In this document: positions 16,209 to 25,663 of the stretch, piece after piece
Layout of the letters: each line of letters starts with the position of its first letter
How positions within the stretch are numbered: position 1 is the first letter of the stretch
Assembly (NCBI GenBank): GCA_017527905.1
Contig: JAFXPK010000026.1
Coordinates: forward strand, 105,942-169,941
Direction of reading: 5' to 3'
Source of the DNA: Paludibacteraceae bacterium
GTDB taxonomy: Bacteria; Bacteroidota; Bacteroidia; Bacteroidales; Paludibacteraceae
Length of the DNA stretch: 64,000 nucleotides
The notes under the pieces: generated by a model
Database searches by the model: none
What the model saw: only the letters and a program-made list of their open reading frames with translations
What the model was told of the DNA's origin: nothing
Position numbers and translations under genes: made by a program

Positions 16209-16560
16209 GTGTTTTCGGAGATATACAAGTCCATGTTCTCCATTTTTTTGAAAATATATACGCTCGGTTGTCCTGTTGGCTCATGAAGTGGGGGCTCCTT
16301 CGTTTTGCTACGGTTCACCGCCCTTTCTGTTATGTTGGTCCATGGTTTGTTGACGCAGGTGTTGTTTGTTTTGATTGTCCTTTCAACGTGCTTCTTCGAT
16401 GAAAAATTATGTTTTTTCCTTGAAATGAGCCTAGAGGGGTGTGGCTCATCCAAAAATAATATGTAAATTCGCGGTGATCATTTCGATGACGTGTATTAGG
16501 TTTTCAAGCGTGTCGGTCGAAACTGTCATTTGAAGAAATAGTGTTTCTTATTACATATTT
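16209..16560. other. Intergenic region without recognised gene
   Basis: About 350 bp between divergent genes. Besides the minus-strand promoter, it holds a weak plus-strand box TAAATTCG (16464-16471, one mismatch) about 90 nt before the Na/Pi gene. No structured RNA or convincing ORF was seen. Confidence 0.4.
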
Positions 16561-18255
16561 ATGGATTACTTGCCATTATTAGTTCTTGCGGGTTCTGTGG
16601 CTTTGCTCATGTACGGTATGAAAGTGATGAGCGAGGGGTTGCAGAAGATGGCCGGCAGCAAATTGCGCCAAGTCCTCGGCAAGATGACAACCAATCGTTT
16701 CACTGGTCTTTTGACGGGTGCGTTCATAACGACATCTATCCAGTCTTCCACCGCCACGACTGTCATGACGGTCAGTTTCGTGAGTGCAGGTTTGCTCACG
16801 CTGTCGCAGGCGATCTCGGTCATCATGGGTGCCAACATCGGTACGACCGCCACCGCTTGGATCATGGTTTTGGGAGGTAGCGGCAATTACATGCAGTATG
16901 TGGTCTATGCGGCCATCGTGGTGGGTATCGCCTGCATCTACTCCAATAAGCGGAGGAACTTGGGCGAGTTCATCATGGGTCTCGCGTTGTTGCTCCTCGG
17001 ACTGACGACGCTGAGTGCGAACGCTAAGGGCATGCACCTCGACCAGAATGTGGCGGTGCAGGAGTTTTTCGGAAAATTAAGCAGCTGGGGGTACGGTTCG
17101 TATCTCCTTTTTTTATTCATCGGAGGCGTGTTGACATGCTCCGTGCAGAGTTCCGCGGCCATCATGGCCATCACCATGACGCTCTGTTCGGCGGGCGTTT
17201 TGGACATCTACATGGGTATCGCCTTGGTGATGGGTGAGAACATCGGTACGACGGTTACCTCCAATGTGGTGGCGCTCTCGGCTTCCACGCAGGCCAGACG
17301 TGCCGCCATGGCGCACATGGTCTTCAACGTGTTCGGTGTGATATGGATCTTCTCCATCTTCCCTTATTTCGTGGATTTCGTCTGCTGGATGGTGGGTTGC
17401 GACCCTCATTCGCAAACGCAGGATAAGTCTATCCTGACGGTCGTGCTGGCTGCTTTCCATACCTCCTTTAACGTATGTAACGTATTGATCCTGATATGGT
17501 TCATCAAGCCATTGGAACGTTTGGTGTGCAAGATCATCTCTCCGAAGGCGAACACGGAGGAGGACGAGTCCCGCCTCACCTACATCGGTGGTGGTCTGCT
17601 CTCCACGGCCGAGCTCTCCATCCTGGAGGCTAAGAAGGAGGTGAACGTATTCGCCACCCGTTGCCACAAGATGTTCCGCTTCGTGCCGGAGTTGTTGCAC
17701 ACCGAGAAGGGTGAGGATTTCAATAAGCTCTTCACACGCATCGAGAAGTACGAGAACATCACGGACAACATGGAGGTGCAGATTGCGGATTACCTGAACA
17801 AGGTCTCCGAGGGACGTTTGAGTGCGGAGAGTAAGACGGAGATCCAGCACATGATGAAGCAGGTGTCTGAGTTGGAGAGCATCGGTGACAGTTGCTACAA
17901 CCTGGCGCGCACCATCCGCCGCAGGAGGCAGAACTCGCCGAACGAGGATTTCACGGAGAAACAGTATGAGCATGTGCATAACATGTTCGAGCTGGTGGAC
18001 CAGTCCCTGACGCAGATGGAGCACATCGTGAAGTCGCCGGACGCTAGCGTGGCGGATGTGAACAAGTCCATGAATGTGGAGAATGAAATCAACAACTACC
18101 GCAAGCAACTGAAGAACCAGAACGTGGATGACATCAATAACCGCTTGTATAATTACCAACTGGGTGTCTACTATATGGACTTGATCTCCGAGTGTGAGAA
18201 GTTGGGCGACTATGTGGTGAATGTGATCGAGTGCACGGGCTTGCTTAAAAAGTAA
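16561..18255 (+). CDS. Na/Pi cotransporter family protein with PhoU-like tail
   Basis: 564 aa. The first 310 residues are membrane-spanning and carry two inverted halves with the family signatures SIQSSTATTVMTVSFV and SVQSSAAIMAITMTLC, plus MGANIGTTATA and MGENIGTTVTS. These QSS and GANIGTT motifs form the substrate/Na+ site of the NptA/SLC34-type family. Residues 350-560 are a helical PhoU-like domain. Known members import phosphate with sodium; some bacterial homologues may export. Followed 8 bp later by nth, so probably cotranscribed with it. Confidence 0.93.
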   Translation: MDYLPLLVLAGSVALLMYGMKVMSEGLQKMAGSKLRQVLGKMTTNRFTGLLTGAFITTSIQSSTATTVMTVSFVSAGLLTLSQAISVIMGANIGTTATAWIMVLGGSGNYMQYVVYAAIVVGIACIYSNKRRNLGEFIMGLALLLLGLTTLSANAKGMHLDQNVAVQEFFGKLSSWGYGSYLLFLFIGGVLTCSVQSSAAIMAITMTLCSAGVLDIYMGIALVMGENIGTTVTSNVVALSASTQARRAAMAHMVFNVFGVIWIFSIFPYFVDFVCWMVGCDPHSQTQDKSILTVVLAAFHTSFNVCNVLILIWFIKPLERLVCKIISPKANTEEDESRLTYIGGGLLSTAELSILEAKKEVNVFATRCHKMFRFVPELLHTEKGEDFNKLFTRIEKYENITDNMEVQIADYLNKVSEGRLSAESKTEIQHMMKQVSELESIGDSCYNLARTIRRRRQNSPNEDFTEKQYEHVHNMFELVDQSLTQMEHIVKSPDASVADVNKSMNVENEINNYRKQLKNQNVDDINNRLYNYQLGVYYMDLISECEKLGDYVVNVIECTGLLKK

Positions 18256-18263
18256 TAACATAG

Positions 18264-18893
18264 ATGACGGTCTCCGAACGGTATGCGAAGGTGCTTGCGT
18301 GGTTCCAAGCGAACATGCGGGATGCGGAGAGCGAACTGAACTTCCGGAACCCTTACGAATTGCTGGTGGCGGTGATGCTTTCCGCCCAATGCACGGACAA
18401 GCGGGTGAACATGGTCACCCCCGCTTTCTTTGAACGTTTCCCGGATGCTTTCGCCTTATCGGAAGGCACGTTCGACGAGGTGTTGACGTTGGTGAAGAGC
18501 ATATCATACCCTAATTCCAAGGCTGAACATATTTTGTCGATGGCAAAGATGGTCGTTTCCGACTTCAAGGGGAAGATCCCCTGCACGATGGAGGAGCTGA
18601 CCCGTCTGCCGGGTGTGGGTCGGAAGACGGCCAATGTGATGTTGACCGTGGCCTTCGGTCAGCCCGCCATGCCTGTCGATACGCACGTCTTCCGTGTCTC
18701 CAACCGTATCGGGTTGACGAACCAATCCAAGACGCCGGAGCAGACCGAGAAGATCCTTGTGAAGCATATCCCTCATGATATCCTAGGCAATGCTCATCAT
18801 TGGCTACTGTTGCACGGACGGTATGTCTGCACGGCCAAGAACCCCAAGTGCGCTGAATGTGGAATCCGTGAGTGGTGTAAGAGTAAGAATTAA
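18264..18893 (+). CDS. nth: Endonuclease III
   Basis: 209 aa, normal length. DNA glycosylase/AP lyase that removes oxidised pyrimidines in base-excision repair. The helix-hairpin-helix reads LPGVGRKTANVML with catalytic Lys 121; the catalytic Asp is D139 in PVDTHVFRVSNRIG. The 4Fe-4S ligands have the exact C-X6-C-X2-C-X5-C spacing (C189, C196, C199, C205). Starts 8 bp after the Na/Pi gene. Confidence 0.97.
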   Translation: MTVSERYAKVLAWFQANMRDAESELNFRNPYELLVAVMLSAQCTDKRVNMVTPAFFERFPDAFALSEGTFDEVLTLVKSISYPNSKAEHILSMAKMVVSDFKGKIPCTMEELTRLPGVGRKTANVMLTVAFGQPAMPVDTHVFRVSNRIGLTNQSKTPEQTEKILVKHIPHDILGNAHHWLLLHGRYVCTAKNPKCAECGIREWCKSKN

Positions 18894-18913
18894 ACTATAT
18901 AATTTAACTACAT

Positions 18914-19327
18914 ATGAAATCTTTTCTTTGGGTCTTATTTACATTGCTTTCTATAGTTGCAGTGGGACAAAATAAGCCTTCAAATGTTCCTCCTAAAACA
19001 CCTAAAAAGAGTGTGGTTGCAATAGATGAGCCATCCTATGAGATGTATCCAACGAAAAACATGTGGAATTTTTTGAAGTTAAATACAATTACAGGCCAAG
19101 TCTGGGTTGTCCAATATGGATTAACGGACGAAAATAGAATACAAATTCCAGTGAATTCTTCTGGTTTATTGTGGAATGATGAACAACGGATAAAAGGTCG
19201 TTTTAAATTAATTCCAACGGAGAATATGTGGAACTTTATTTTGATAGATCAGGTTGATGGTCGGGTTTGGCAGGTGCAGTGGAGTACTTCTCCTAGTAAC
19301 ATGGGTGTGATGAAGATATCCGATTAG
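18914..19327 (+). CDS. Small secreted protein with an internal duplicated motif
   Basis: 137 aa, signal peptide (MKSFLWVLFTLLSIVAVG) then a Pro/Lys linker. It contains two copies of a 30-residue unit: one with YPTKNMWNFLKLNT..G.VW.VQYG (about residues 47-75) and one with IPTENMWNFILID..DGRVWQVQWS (about 96-124). Similar PTxNMWxFL...GxxWQVQ units occur in other Bacteroidales and gut-phage proteins as I recall, with unknown role. Begins 20 bp after nth and ends at a bidirectional terminator. Lower GC than nth, so it may be a later arrival. Confidence 0.7.
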   Translation: MKSFLWVLFTLLSIVAVGQNKPSNVPPKTPKKSVVAIDEPSYEMYPTKNMWNFLKLNTITGQVWVVQYGLTDENRIQIPVNSSGLLWNDEQRIKGRFKLIPTENMWNFILIDQVDGRVWQVQWSTSPSNMGVMKISD

Positions 19328-19367
19328 TTACCGCTTTTATAATGATTATACTGGAATGTGAAAAAAT

Positions 19368-19397
19368 AAACCCAGCAACCGGGAAGGTGCTGGGTTT
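19368..19397. terminator. Bidirectional terminator between convergent genes
   Basis: AAACCCAGCA (19368-19377) pairs fully with TGCTGGGTTT (19388-19397), with an A run on the left and a T run on the right. It serves both the 137-aa gene on the plus strand and the FISUMP-like gene on the minus strand. Confidence 0.9.
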
Positions 19398-19480
19398 TTA
19401 TTTGTCGTGGTGGTTCTATAAAATCATCTTTCAGCGTTCGCAAGAACCTTGTCTCTTTCCCGTCCAATGGCATGGGGGGA

Positions 19481-21163
19481 TTACTTGCTCCCAGATACGG
19501 GACGAATAGATAACCCATCGCTTAGGTCTTTATAAGACCCTATTATTATAGAATTATCCAAATAATCAATATCCAAATGGGAGGCATTATCGTTGTTATA
19601 TACAGAGGAACTCCAGTAGAAACCTACATAGTCTTCACTTAGAACGTTATAATTACTATAAAAACCAGGAAAAGGTAAAAATATCCAACAATTATTGCCG
19701 TTCCGCTTACTTGCGACTTTATATCCATTCACACCTTTCAACGTTATATGAGACCATACACAATGGTCCCGTAACTCTTCCCAATCTTCTTTTGTTGGCA
19801 TTCTCCAATCGTCACCCCAATTTTGAGTGGCGGCATCATAAGCTGGATTTAAAATGCCGTTCGGATTTATAATCCCTTCCGACGCTAACGTTTCCGTATC
19901 TTTGCCGTAGGTCAGCGAATTTTCTTCTGTGTATTTTTCTTTTGCTGAAACCTCGCCCCAAGCAATATAATCCCCATATTCTTCTGGATTATTCGCACCG
20001 ACATTCATTGTCGCCCATTTCAAACCACTTGGCAGTCCGAGATCTATATATTCATGTCCTCCTATCTCTACAACTTCTGTTTTCCTATATAAAGCATATA
20101 GGTCTATGTCTGAACGTACCTTTTCGCTGGACATACTCCATCCGAGGAATTCGTAACCTTCTAATTCTGGCATTTCCGGACATTGGGCATCATCGCCTTC
20201 GAACACAAGTTGACTTTCGACCAACGTGCTATCTGAATCATAGAAATTGACACTGTATCTTTTTCTCGGTTTCTTATACTCACCCGTTACCGGACGGACA
20301 CTATTGCCATAATAAGCTTCAAACCCTCCTAGTTTGGTTTCAATGGACAGAGGGAAAAATCCAAGAACAAAGTACCATTCCCAATCTGATTTGTATCTTA
20401 CATTGGAGGCCATATAGTAACCCCAATCATAAATGCGATCATCTTCATAGTGACCCCGGTCGCGATAAGTGCCTCTCATATAACCTGCCGAAGGTAAAAA
20501 AATCCAATTGTGATTGTATCTGCTTTCCACCTTACAACCAACAGTGCCATTCAATTTAATTCGTGTGATAATACAATTGTCAATGAGTTCTTGAAACTCC
20601 TCCCATCGGGGTGTTCTCCATTTGCTACCCCAATTATAGGTGGCTGCATCGTAACTCGGTGATAAAACGTCTTCTCTGGAGACGACCCCCTTGCTTTCCA
20701 AATCTGAGAAGGAAGAACATCCAGCGTGAGCGTATGTAGTCGTATAGTAATTTTCCTTTGGCATAACTTCTCCCCATGCGTAATGTCCTCCGTAATCCTC
20801 TGGCTGAGTCGCTCCGACATTCATTTTCGCCCACAACAGACCGCTAGGCAATCCTAAATCGACATACTCATACCCATCAACGACGTCACTAGCGGGGCTT
20901 TCCACGTAATCGACTTCCACCACCTTCTCCACTTCGTATTTGTCCTCCTTTCCGTCAGTAGTATTCGTACGCATACATTTTATGCTTCCCATCTCATTTT
21001 TCTCGAAATCCCACTGCTCGACGTCCACGTAATCGATCTGTTCTACTTTATCCACATCATACAACACCACTTGGTCTTCAGTAGTCTTCACCTGCATATA
21101 GGTCACGGCGTGCGCCACAAAGACAAGCATGAACACCATCACTGATAGTAAAGCTTTTCTCAT
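19481..21163 (-). CDS. Secreted protein with two FISUMP-like domains and an InlB-type repeat
   Basis: 560 aa. Signal peptide at residues 1-19. Two copies of a Bacteroidetes/Fibrobacter paralogous domain are visible: GYEYVDLGLPSGLLWAKMNV to SVRPV (about 97-295) and GHEYIDLGLPSGLKWATMNV to SIRPV (about 368-557). Each has the GHYAWGEV or DYIAWGEV segment and a WRTP/WRMP motif. Between them lies a Listeria-Bacteroides (InlB B) repeat, about 303-350, ending EGYEFLGWS. Likely surface-exposed; function unknown. The N-terminal residues 25-90 hold two VDKVEQIDYVD-like strands. Cotranscribed with the 155-aa protein upstream (15-bp gap). Confidence 0.75.
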   Translation of the reverse strand: MRKALLSVMVFMLVFVAHAVTYMQVKTTEDQVVLYDVDKVEQIDYVDVEQWDFEKNEMGSIKCMRTNTTDGKEDKYEVEKVVEVDYVESPASDVVDGYEYVDLGLPSGLLWAKMNVGATQPEDYGGHYAWGEVMPKENYYTTTYAHAGCSSFSDLESKGVVSREDVLSPSYDAATYNWGSKWRTPRWEEFQELIDNCIITRIKLNGTVGCKVESRYNHNWIFLPSAGYMRGTYRDRGHYEDDRIYDWGYYMASNVRYKSDWEWYFVLGFFPLSIETKLGGFEAYYGNSVRPVTGEYKKPRKRYSVNFYDSDSTLVESQLVFEGDDAQCPEMPELEGYEFLGWSMSSEKVRSDIDLYALYRKTEVVEIGGHEYIDLGLPSGLKWATMNVGANNPEEYGDYIAWGEVSAKEKYTEENSLTYGKDTETLASEGIINPNGILNPAYDAATQNWGDDWRMPTKEDWEELRDHCVWSHITLKGVNGYKVASKRNGNNCWIFLPFPGFYSNYNVLSEDYVGFYWSSSVYNNDNASHLDIDYLDNSIIIGSYKDLSDGLSIRPVSGSK

Positions 21164-21178
21164 CTTTTCTCCTGTAAA

Positions 21179-21646
21179 TTATTTACGAATGATCTTAATT
21201 GATTTTGCCCCTATAGAGAGCACATATACACCTTTCTGTTCGGGAAGTCGGACGATGACTGACCCGTCATTGGCGGTTGTCGTGGAAAAGACAACCACTC
21301 CTGAGGCATTGACCAACGCTACATTTTCCGAACTTGGAGCGTTCTGCACTTGCAAAGAGGTCTCATCTATGCTTACGATGCGTAGTTCATCCTTGGATAG
21401 GGCCTTTACACCCGTCTCGTTCTTTTCCGTAAAGTGATAGTTCTTGACTCCACTGATGGCATAAGTCGTGTTGGCATTCCCGTTCACCACTAAGTTGCCG
21501 CTCTCATAGGTCACGATAGGATTCCACTCTAATGAGAAACTGATCTTGGATCCATTCTTCTGCACCACTGTCATATACTGCTTTTCCGCTTTTGCAACCA
21601 GCAAACAACTTGACAATCCGATGATTGTTAGAATTTTCTTTATCAT
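21179..21646 (-). CDS. Small secreted protein with T9SS-tail-like C-terminus
   Basis: 155 aa from the ATG at 21646; a start five codons upstream (21661) also fits. Signal peptide MIKKILTIIGLSSCLLVAKA. A short beta domain (KNGSKISFSLEWNPIVTYES) is followed by a C-terminal 70-residue domain with NASGVVVFS and the end GVYVLSIGAKSIKIIRK, which looks like a Por secretion-system type A tail (GxYxxxI...KxxxI). It has the same architecture as the protein at 42967 and in both places precedes a larger secreted protein. Probable T9SS cargo. Confidence 0.68.
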   Translation of the reverse strand: MIKKILTIIGLSSCLLVAKAEKQYMTVVQKNGSKISFSLEWNPIVTYESGNLVVNGNANTTYAISGVKNYHFTEKNETGVKALSKDELRIVSIDETSLQVQNAPSSENVALVNASGVVVFSTTTANDGSVIVRLPEQKGVYVLSIGAKSIKIIRK

Positions 21647-21661
21647 TTTTTTTCTCAGCAT

Positions 21662-22090
21662 TTATAAGGCGGCCATTATTAATCCATTCCATATGTCTCG
21701 AAACCGTCAGGCTGCATAGACCTCCTGTTTCCATGTTTCACAGCCTAACAAAGAATCGGGCAAAGGCAAGGCATTTGGTTTAAACACCCTCCCTTTGTTT
21801 TTTATGTCATTGCATTTCTTAAAATAGGTTGACTGCTTGTATTATTGCACTAATCCATGTTGACTGGTTTTGAACACCATCACGGGGGCGATTTGAGGCC
21901 TGCCTGCGTTACTTTCTCTTTCTTCGGACAATGCAATGTCCTTGAAAAATATTTCTAAATATCTAAAAATTAACGCATCCGCCTAATATCCCCCGTGGGT
22001 TCCATCTCTCTGAAAGGAATTGAACTAATGTAAATTATTTTATTGATTTTCAGTTTTTTAATTTACAGAAGTTCCCTCGTGAAATCTCTA
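21662..22090. other. Intergenic region without recognised gene
   Basis: About 430 bp between the 155-aa gene and the 3' end of rpoD. The only candidate signal is a minus-strand box TGCCTTTG at 21761-21768 (one mismatch to TAnnTTTG), which could serve the 21646-to-19481 operon. No ORF or structured RNA is convincing. Confidence 0.4.
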
Positions 22091-22951
22091 TTATCCCAAA
22101 TAAGACTTCAATAATTTGCTTCTTGAATTTTGTCTTAGGCGGCGGATAGCCTTCTCCTTGATTTGGCGTACACGCTCGCGGGTCAGACCGAAGTTCTCGC
22201 CGATCTCTTCGAGGGTCATCTCCTGGTAACCGATACCGAAGAACATCTTGATGATTTCGCTCTCCCTTTCCGTAAGGGTGGAGAGGGCTCTATCGATTTC
22301 CCTGGACAAAGACTCGTTGATGAGGGTTTTGTCGGCGATAGGTGAGTCATCGTTCACCAGCACGTCCAAGAGGCTGTTGTCCTCGCCCTCCACGAATGGA
22401 GCATCCACGGAGATGTGACGTCCGGAGATCTTCATGGCGTCGGAGATCTTGTCCACTGGCATGTCCAAAAGTCCGGCCACCTCTTCAGTGGAAGGACGTC
22501 TCTCGTTCTCCTGCTCGAATTGTGAGAGCGCCTTGTTGATTTTATTGAGTGAACCCACCTGGTTGAGTGGCAGGCGGACGATTCTAGACTGTTCAGCCAA
22601 TGCCTGAAGGATGGATTGGCGAATCCACCACACGGCGTACGAGATGAACTTGAAACCCCTTGTCTCGTCGAATTTCTCGGCGGCTTTGATCAAACCCAGG
22701 TTACCCTCGTTGATGAGGTCAGGCAAACTCAATCCTTGGTTTTGGTACTGCTTAGCAACAGAAACCACGAAACGGAGGTTGGCGCGTGTCAGTTTTTCCA
22801 ATGCGCGGCGGTCACCTTTCTTGATCCTTTGCGCTAACTCGACTTCCTCCTCGACGGTGATCAGGTCTTCACGTCCGATTTCCTGAAGGTACTTGTCCAG
22901 GGAGGCACTCTCTCTGTTCGTGATTGATTTTGTAATCTTTAACTGTCTCAT
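22091..22951 (-). CDS. rpoD: Primary RNA polymerase sigma factor
   Basis: 286 aa, the short form usual in Bacteroidetes (no region 1.1). Region 1.2 [20 protein letters not shown]; region 2 with [39 protein letters not shown] and [15 protein letters not shown]; region 3; and region 4 with [16 protein letters not shown] and [20 protein letters not shown], the -35 recognition helix-turn-helix. It recognises the TTG/TAnnTTTG promoters seen across the window. It has such a promoter itself (22990-22997). Confidence 0.97.
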   Translation of the reverse strand: MRQLKITKSITNRESASLDKYLQEIGREDLITVEEEVELAQRIKKGDRRALEKLTRANLRFVVSVAKQYQNQGLSLPDLINEGNLGLIKAAEKFDETRGFKFISYAVWWIRQSILQALAEQSRIVRLPLNQVGSLNKINKALSQFEQENERRPSTEEVAGLLDMPVDKISDAMKISGRHISVDAPFVEGEDNSLLDVLVNDDSPIADKTLINESLSREIDRALSTLTERESEIIKMFFGIGYQEMTLEEIGENFGLTRERVRQIKEKAIRRLRQNSRSKLLKSYLG

Positions 22952-22989
22952 TTAGTTTTTCTCCTCACTTAAATGAAAATTTCGGAACG

Positions 22990-22997
22990 CAAAGATA
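22990..22997 (-). promoter_or_regulatory. -7 box of rpoD
   Basis: The minus strand reads TATCTTTG, a perfect consensus, 39 nt before the rpoD ATG. Confidence 0.6.
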
Positions 22998-23103
22998 CGA
23001 AAAAAAATGGATTGTTCATCTTTTAGGGGAGAAAAAATGGACGGATTGTGTGTGGTCGTCTCGCTTATCGCATTAGGTGCTGTGCGTCTTCCCTATTTAT
23101 AGA

Positions 23104-23120
23104 ATGCCCCTATGGGGCAT
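23104..23120. repeat. Short palindrome in the rpoD-hsdR spacer
   Basis: ATGCCCC, TAT, GGGGCAT: 7-bp arms with a 3-nt loop, resembling the GC-rich palindromes at 26870, 58746 and 61140. No T run follows, so it is probably a REP-like element rather than a terminator. Nothing else is recognised in 22998-23239. Confidence 0.5.
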
Positions 23121-23239
23121 GGTGTGGAATGCGTTTTCTGTTAAATCTCGCACTCCATACCCCAGTGGTGTTTCCTTTCGCATCGTCCCCATGTGATGCA
23201 TGTGTCTTGAAAATGTTTTTCTTCTGTCATGTCACAACC

Positions 23240-25660
23240 TTATGCCCAACGATACAATTCCCTCTGGAACTCGAAATATTGCTGGCGTATTTGACCCGCA
23301 TCCATGTTCAGATTGGCCATTGCATCGCTTATGGTGCCGTATTTCATGTTGATTAACGTTGCCAAATTGCCGGTTGTGAACTCTCTGTAACTGTTTCGTA
23401 AATATTGTTCCAAGAGGAAATCGACGAATATTTTTTGGGCTGCGTTTTGTTTCTTGTAATAGTCATTACGCACCAGCTCGACTCGTTTCTCACGTTCCAT
23501 CGGAGCGGTTTCATAGGCGATGTATTCCAGTACGTCGAGTAGGTCACAATCTTCATAACCAATCACTTGCTGGATGATTTGTAGCCTCTCTTCGTGGAAT
23601 CCTTCTTGTTCAAGGTGCTCGAGCAGCGCTTGGCGTGTATCGGGATGTTCCCATTGCTTGCGCAGGTCTTCCGGACCGTTGAAGAATGATGGCAGGCGGC
23701 CAAATAATTTCTGAATGAATTCCTCCACCGAAAGCATTTCGTCTCCGTATTGGATTTTCTCCTCCCATCTAGTTTTGAGCTCCATCGCCCTTTTGTCGGA
23801 GAGGCGCACCGTGATCTTCTTTTTCTGCTTGCCACCTCCGTCACATGTGCAAGGCATGTGTCCACAGACGGGACATGGACTGATATAGTCGATCAGTGTG
23901 TCGTCCTTAACGGGCGATTTGGATTCCTCGTCTGGCACCGCATAGGGCTTATGTTTGCCGCATGTGCATGGATAATTGCCACACACGGGGCAGTATGGGT
24001 CACCGTCCCACTCTGCGTCTTGGAAGTTCTTGCTTGCGCCCACGAAGTCGTAGATGGTGAAGTAGTATTTGTCGTCGAAGAGGCGGGTGCCACGACCGAT
24101 GATTTGCTTGAACTCCACCATGTTGTTGACGGGGCGCATCAGCACGATGTTGCGCACGTTGCGGGCATCCACGCCCGTGGATAGTTTCTGCGACGTGGTG
24201 AGGATGGTGGGGAGCTTCCGCTCGTTGTCTTGGAAGAACTTCAGGGTCTCTTCTCCTTCCGCTCCGTCGTCTGCGGTGACTCGCTCGCAGTAGTTGGACG
24301 CAGGGCTCTTCTTGTACTGGTTGATCATGTCGCGGATGATGTGGGCGTGTAGCTGGGTGGCGCAGAAGACGATGGTCTTCTCGTCAGGATTGATTTGCGA
24401 CAGCAACTCCTTCACGCGATGTTCGTCACGCTGGCGGATCTCTATCTTCCCGTTGTAGAAGTCTTGCTCGGTGTAGGTCTTCTCCGTGTCGATGTCGCCC
24501 GTCACATCATCGTCCGGGTCATAGATGTACTCGTCGATGTTGCTCTCTGAGATGCGCACACGGAAAGGCGTCAGGTAACCGTCTGCGATGCCTTGCTTGA
24601 GCGAGTAGGAGTAGACGGGCTCGCCGAAATACTTGTAGGTGTTGGCGTTCTCTGTGCGCCGTGGGGTGGCGGTCATACCTAGTTGGTAGGCCTCCGAGAA
24701 GTACGTCAGAAGTTCCCTCCACTGGCTTTCGTCATTGGCTCCTCCGCGGTGACACTCGTCGATGATGATGAAATCGAAGAAGTTGTTGGGGTATTGTTTG
24801 TAGTAGGGTTGCCCGCTCTCGTCGTTGCACATGAATGTCTGGAAGATGGTGAAGTAGAGATGTCTCGCCGTCGGCACCTTGTCGTGGTTCTTATGCAACT
24901 CTTCGGGTGTTATGCGCACCATGGCGTCCTCGGGGAACTGCTCGAAGTCGTTGATGGCTTGGTTGGCAAGTATGTTCCGGTCGGCGATGAAGAGGATGCG
25001 GGGCTTCTGGTCTTTGCCGTGCAGGTTCCAATTGGTTTGGAAGAGTTTCCAGCAAATCTGGAAGGCGGTGTAGGTCTTGCCCGTACCTGTAGCCATGGTG
25101 AGGAGAATACGGCTTTGCTTGTTGGCGACGGCGCCGAGCACGTTGTTGATGGCGTTGGCTTGGTAGTAGCGGGGCTCCCGACCGCCGCCACGGTTGAAGG
25201 GTTGCAGATTGAATCGGTCGCGCCATTCGTCGGAGAATGGGAAGGTCATTTGCCACAGTTCTTGAGGCGTTGGAAAGTCTTTGACCGGGTGTTCCGATGA
25301 GGGGATGATGTAGTCGCCTTTGGCATCCTGCACGCCCATGTCGATGAAGTAGATTTGGTCGCCATTGGTGGAGTAGGCATAACGAATCTGTAGCATCTCG
25401 GCGTATAGCTTGGCTTGTGGCACACCCACCGACACGTCCGTCTCGTCCGACTTCGCCTCTATGACGGCCAGTTTCACACCCTTGTACTCCAGGATGTAGT
25501 CCACCTTTTTGGGGTGACGAGCCTTGATTCTTTCCACTCGTCCTGGCGCAATGAGGTAAGCCCGTTGCTCGTTGAGGATTTGACTGTCGGGCACTTGTTC
25601 CCAGCCTGCTGCATAGAGGGCTGGATCAATCTTTTTTCTGCGTGTTGTACTCTCGTCCAT
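23240..25660 (-). CDS. hsdR: Type I restriction enzyme, R (motor/nuclease) subunit
   Basis: 806 aa, EcoEI-like HsdR. The N-terminal nuclease region carries LEYKGVKLAVIEAKSDE, the E-x-K (PD-ExK) motif. The helicase starts near residue 180: Walker A TMATGTGKTYTAF, motif II IIIDECHRGG, motif III MTATPRRTEN, and motif VI KQIIGRGTRLF. Unusually, about residues 560-620 hold two copies of a CPVCGxxPCTC knuckle joined by a charged linker, a possible zinc-binding insert. The protein translocates DNA and cuts it when HsdS-bound target sites are unmethylated. Last gene of hsdM-hsdS-hsdR, 3 bp after hsdS. Confidence 0.93.
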   Translation of the reverse strand: MDESTTRRKKIDPALYAAGWEQVPDSQILNEQRAYLIAPGRVERIKARHPKKVDYILEYKGVKLAVIEAKSDETDVSVGVPQAKLYAEMLQIRYAYSTNGDQIYFIDMGVQDAKGDYIIPSSEHPVKDFPTPQELWQMTFPFSDEWRDRFNLQPFNRGGGREPRYYQANAINNVLGAVANKQSRILLTMATGTGKTYTAFQICWKLFQTNWNLHGKDQKPRILFIADRNILANQAINDFEQFPEDAMVRITPEELHKNHDKVPTARHLYFTIFQTFMCNDESGQPYYKQYPNNFFDFIIIDECHRGGANDESQWRELLTYFSEAYQLGMTATPRRTENANTYKYFGEPVYSYSLKQGIADGYLTPFRVRISESNIDEYIYDPDDDVTGDIDTEKTYTEQDFYNGKIEIRQRDEHRVKELLSQINPDEKTIVFCATQLHAHIIRDMINQYKKSPASNYCERVTADDGAEGEETLKFFQDNERKLPTILTTSQKLSTGVDARNVRNIVLMRPVNNMVEFKQIIGRGTRLFDDKYYFTIYDFVGASKNFQDAEWDGDPYCPVCGNYPCTCGKHKPYAVPDEESKSPVKDDTLIDYISPCPVCGHMPCTCDGGGKQKKKITVRLSDKRAMELKTRWEEKIQYGDEMLSVEEFIQKLFGRLPSFFNGPEDLRKQWEHPDTRQALLEHLEQEGFHEERLQIIQQVIGYEDCDLLDVLEYIAYETAPMEREKRVELVRNDYYKKQNAAQKIFVDFLLEQYLRNSYREFTTGNLATLINMKYGTISDAMANLNMDAGQIRQQYFEFQRELYRWA

Positions 25661-25663
25661 AGG

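Noticed and set aside
17113..18261. Open frame of 382 codons opposite the Na/Pi cotransporter gene
   Set aside because: Shadow of the PhoU-like half; His/Leu-rich with no recognisable fold.
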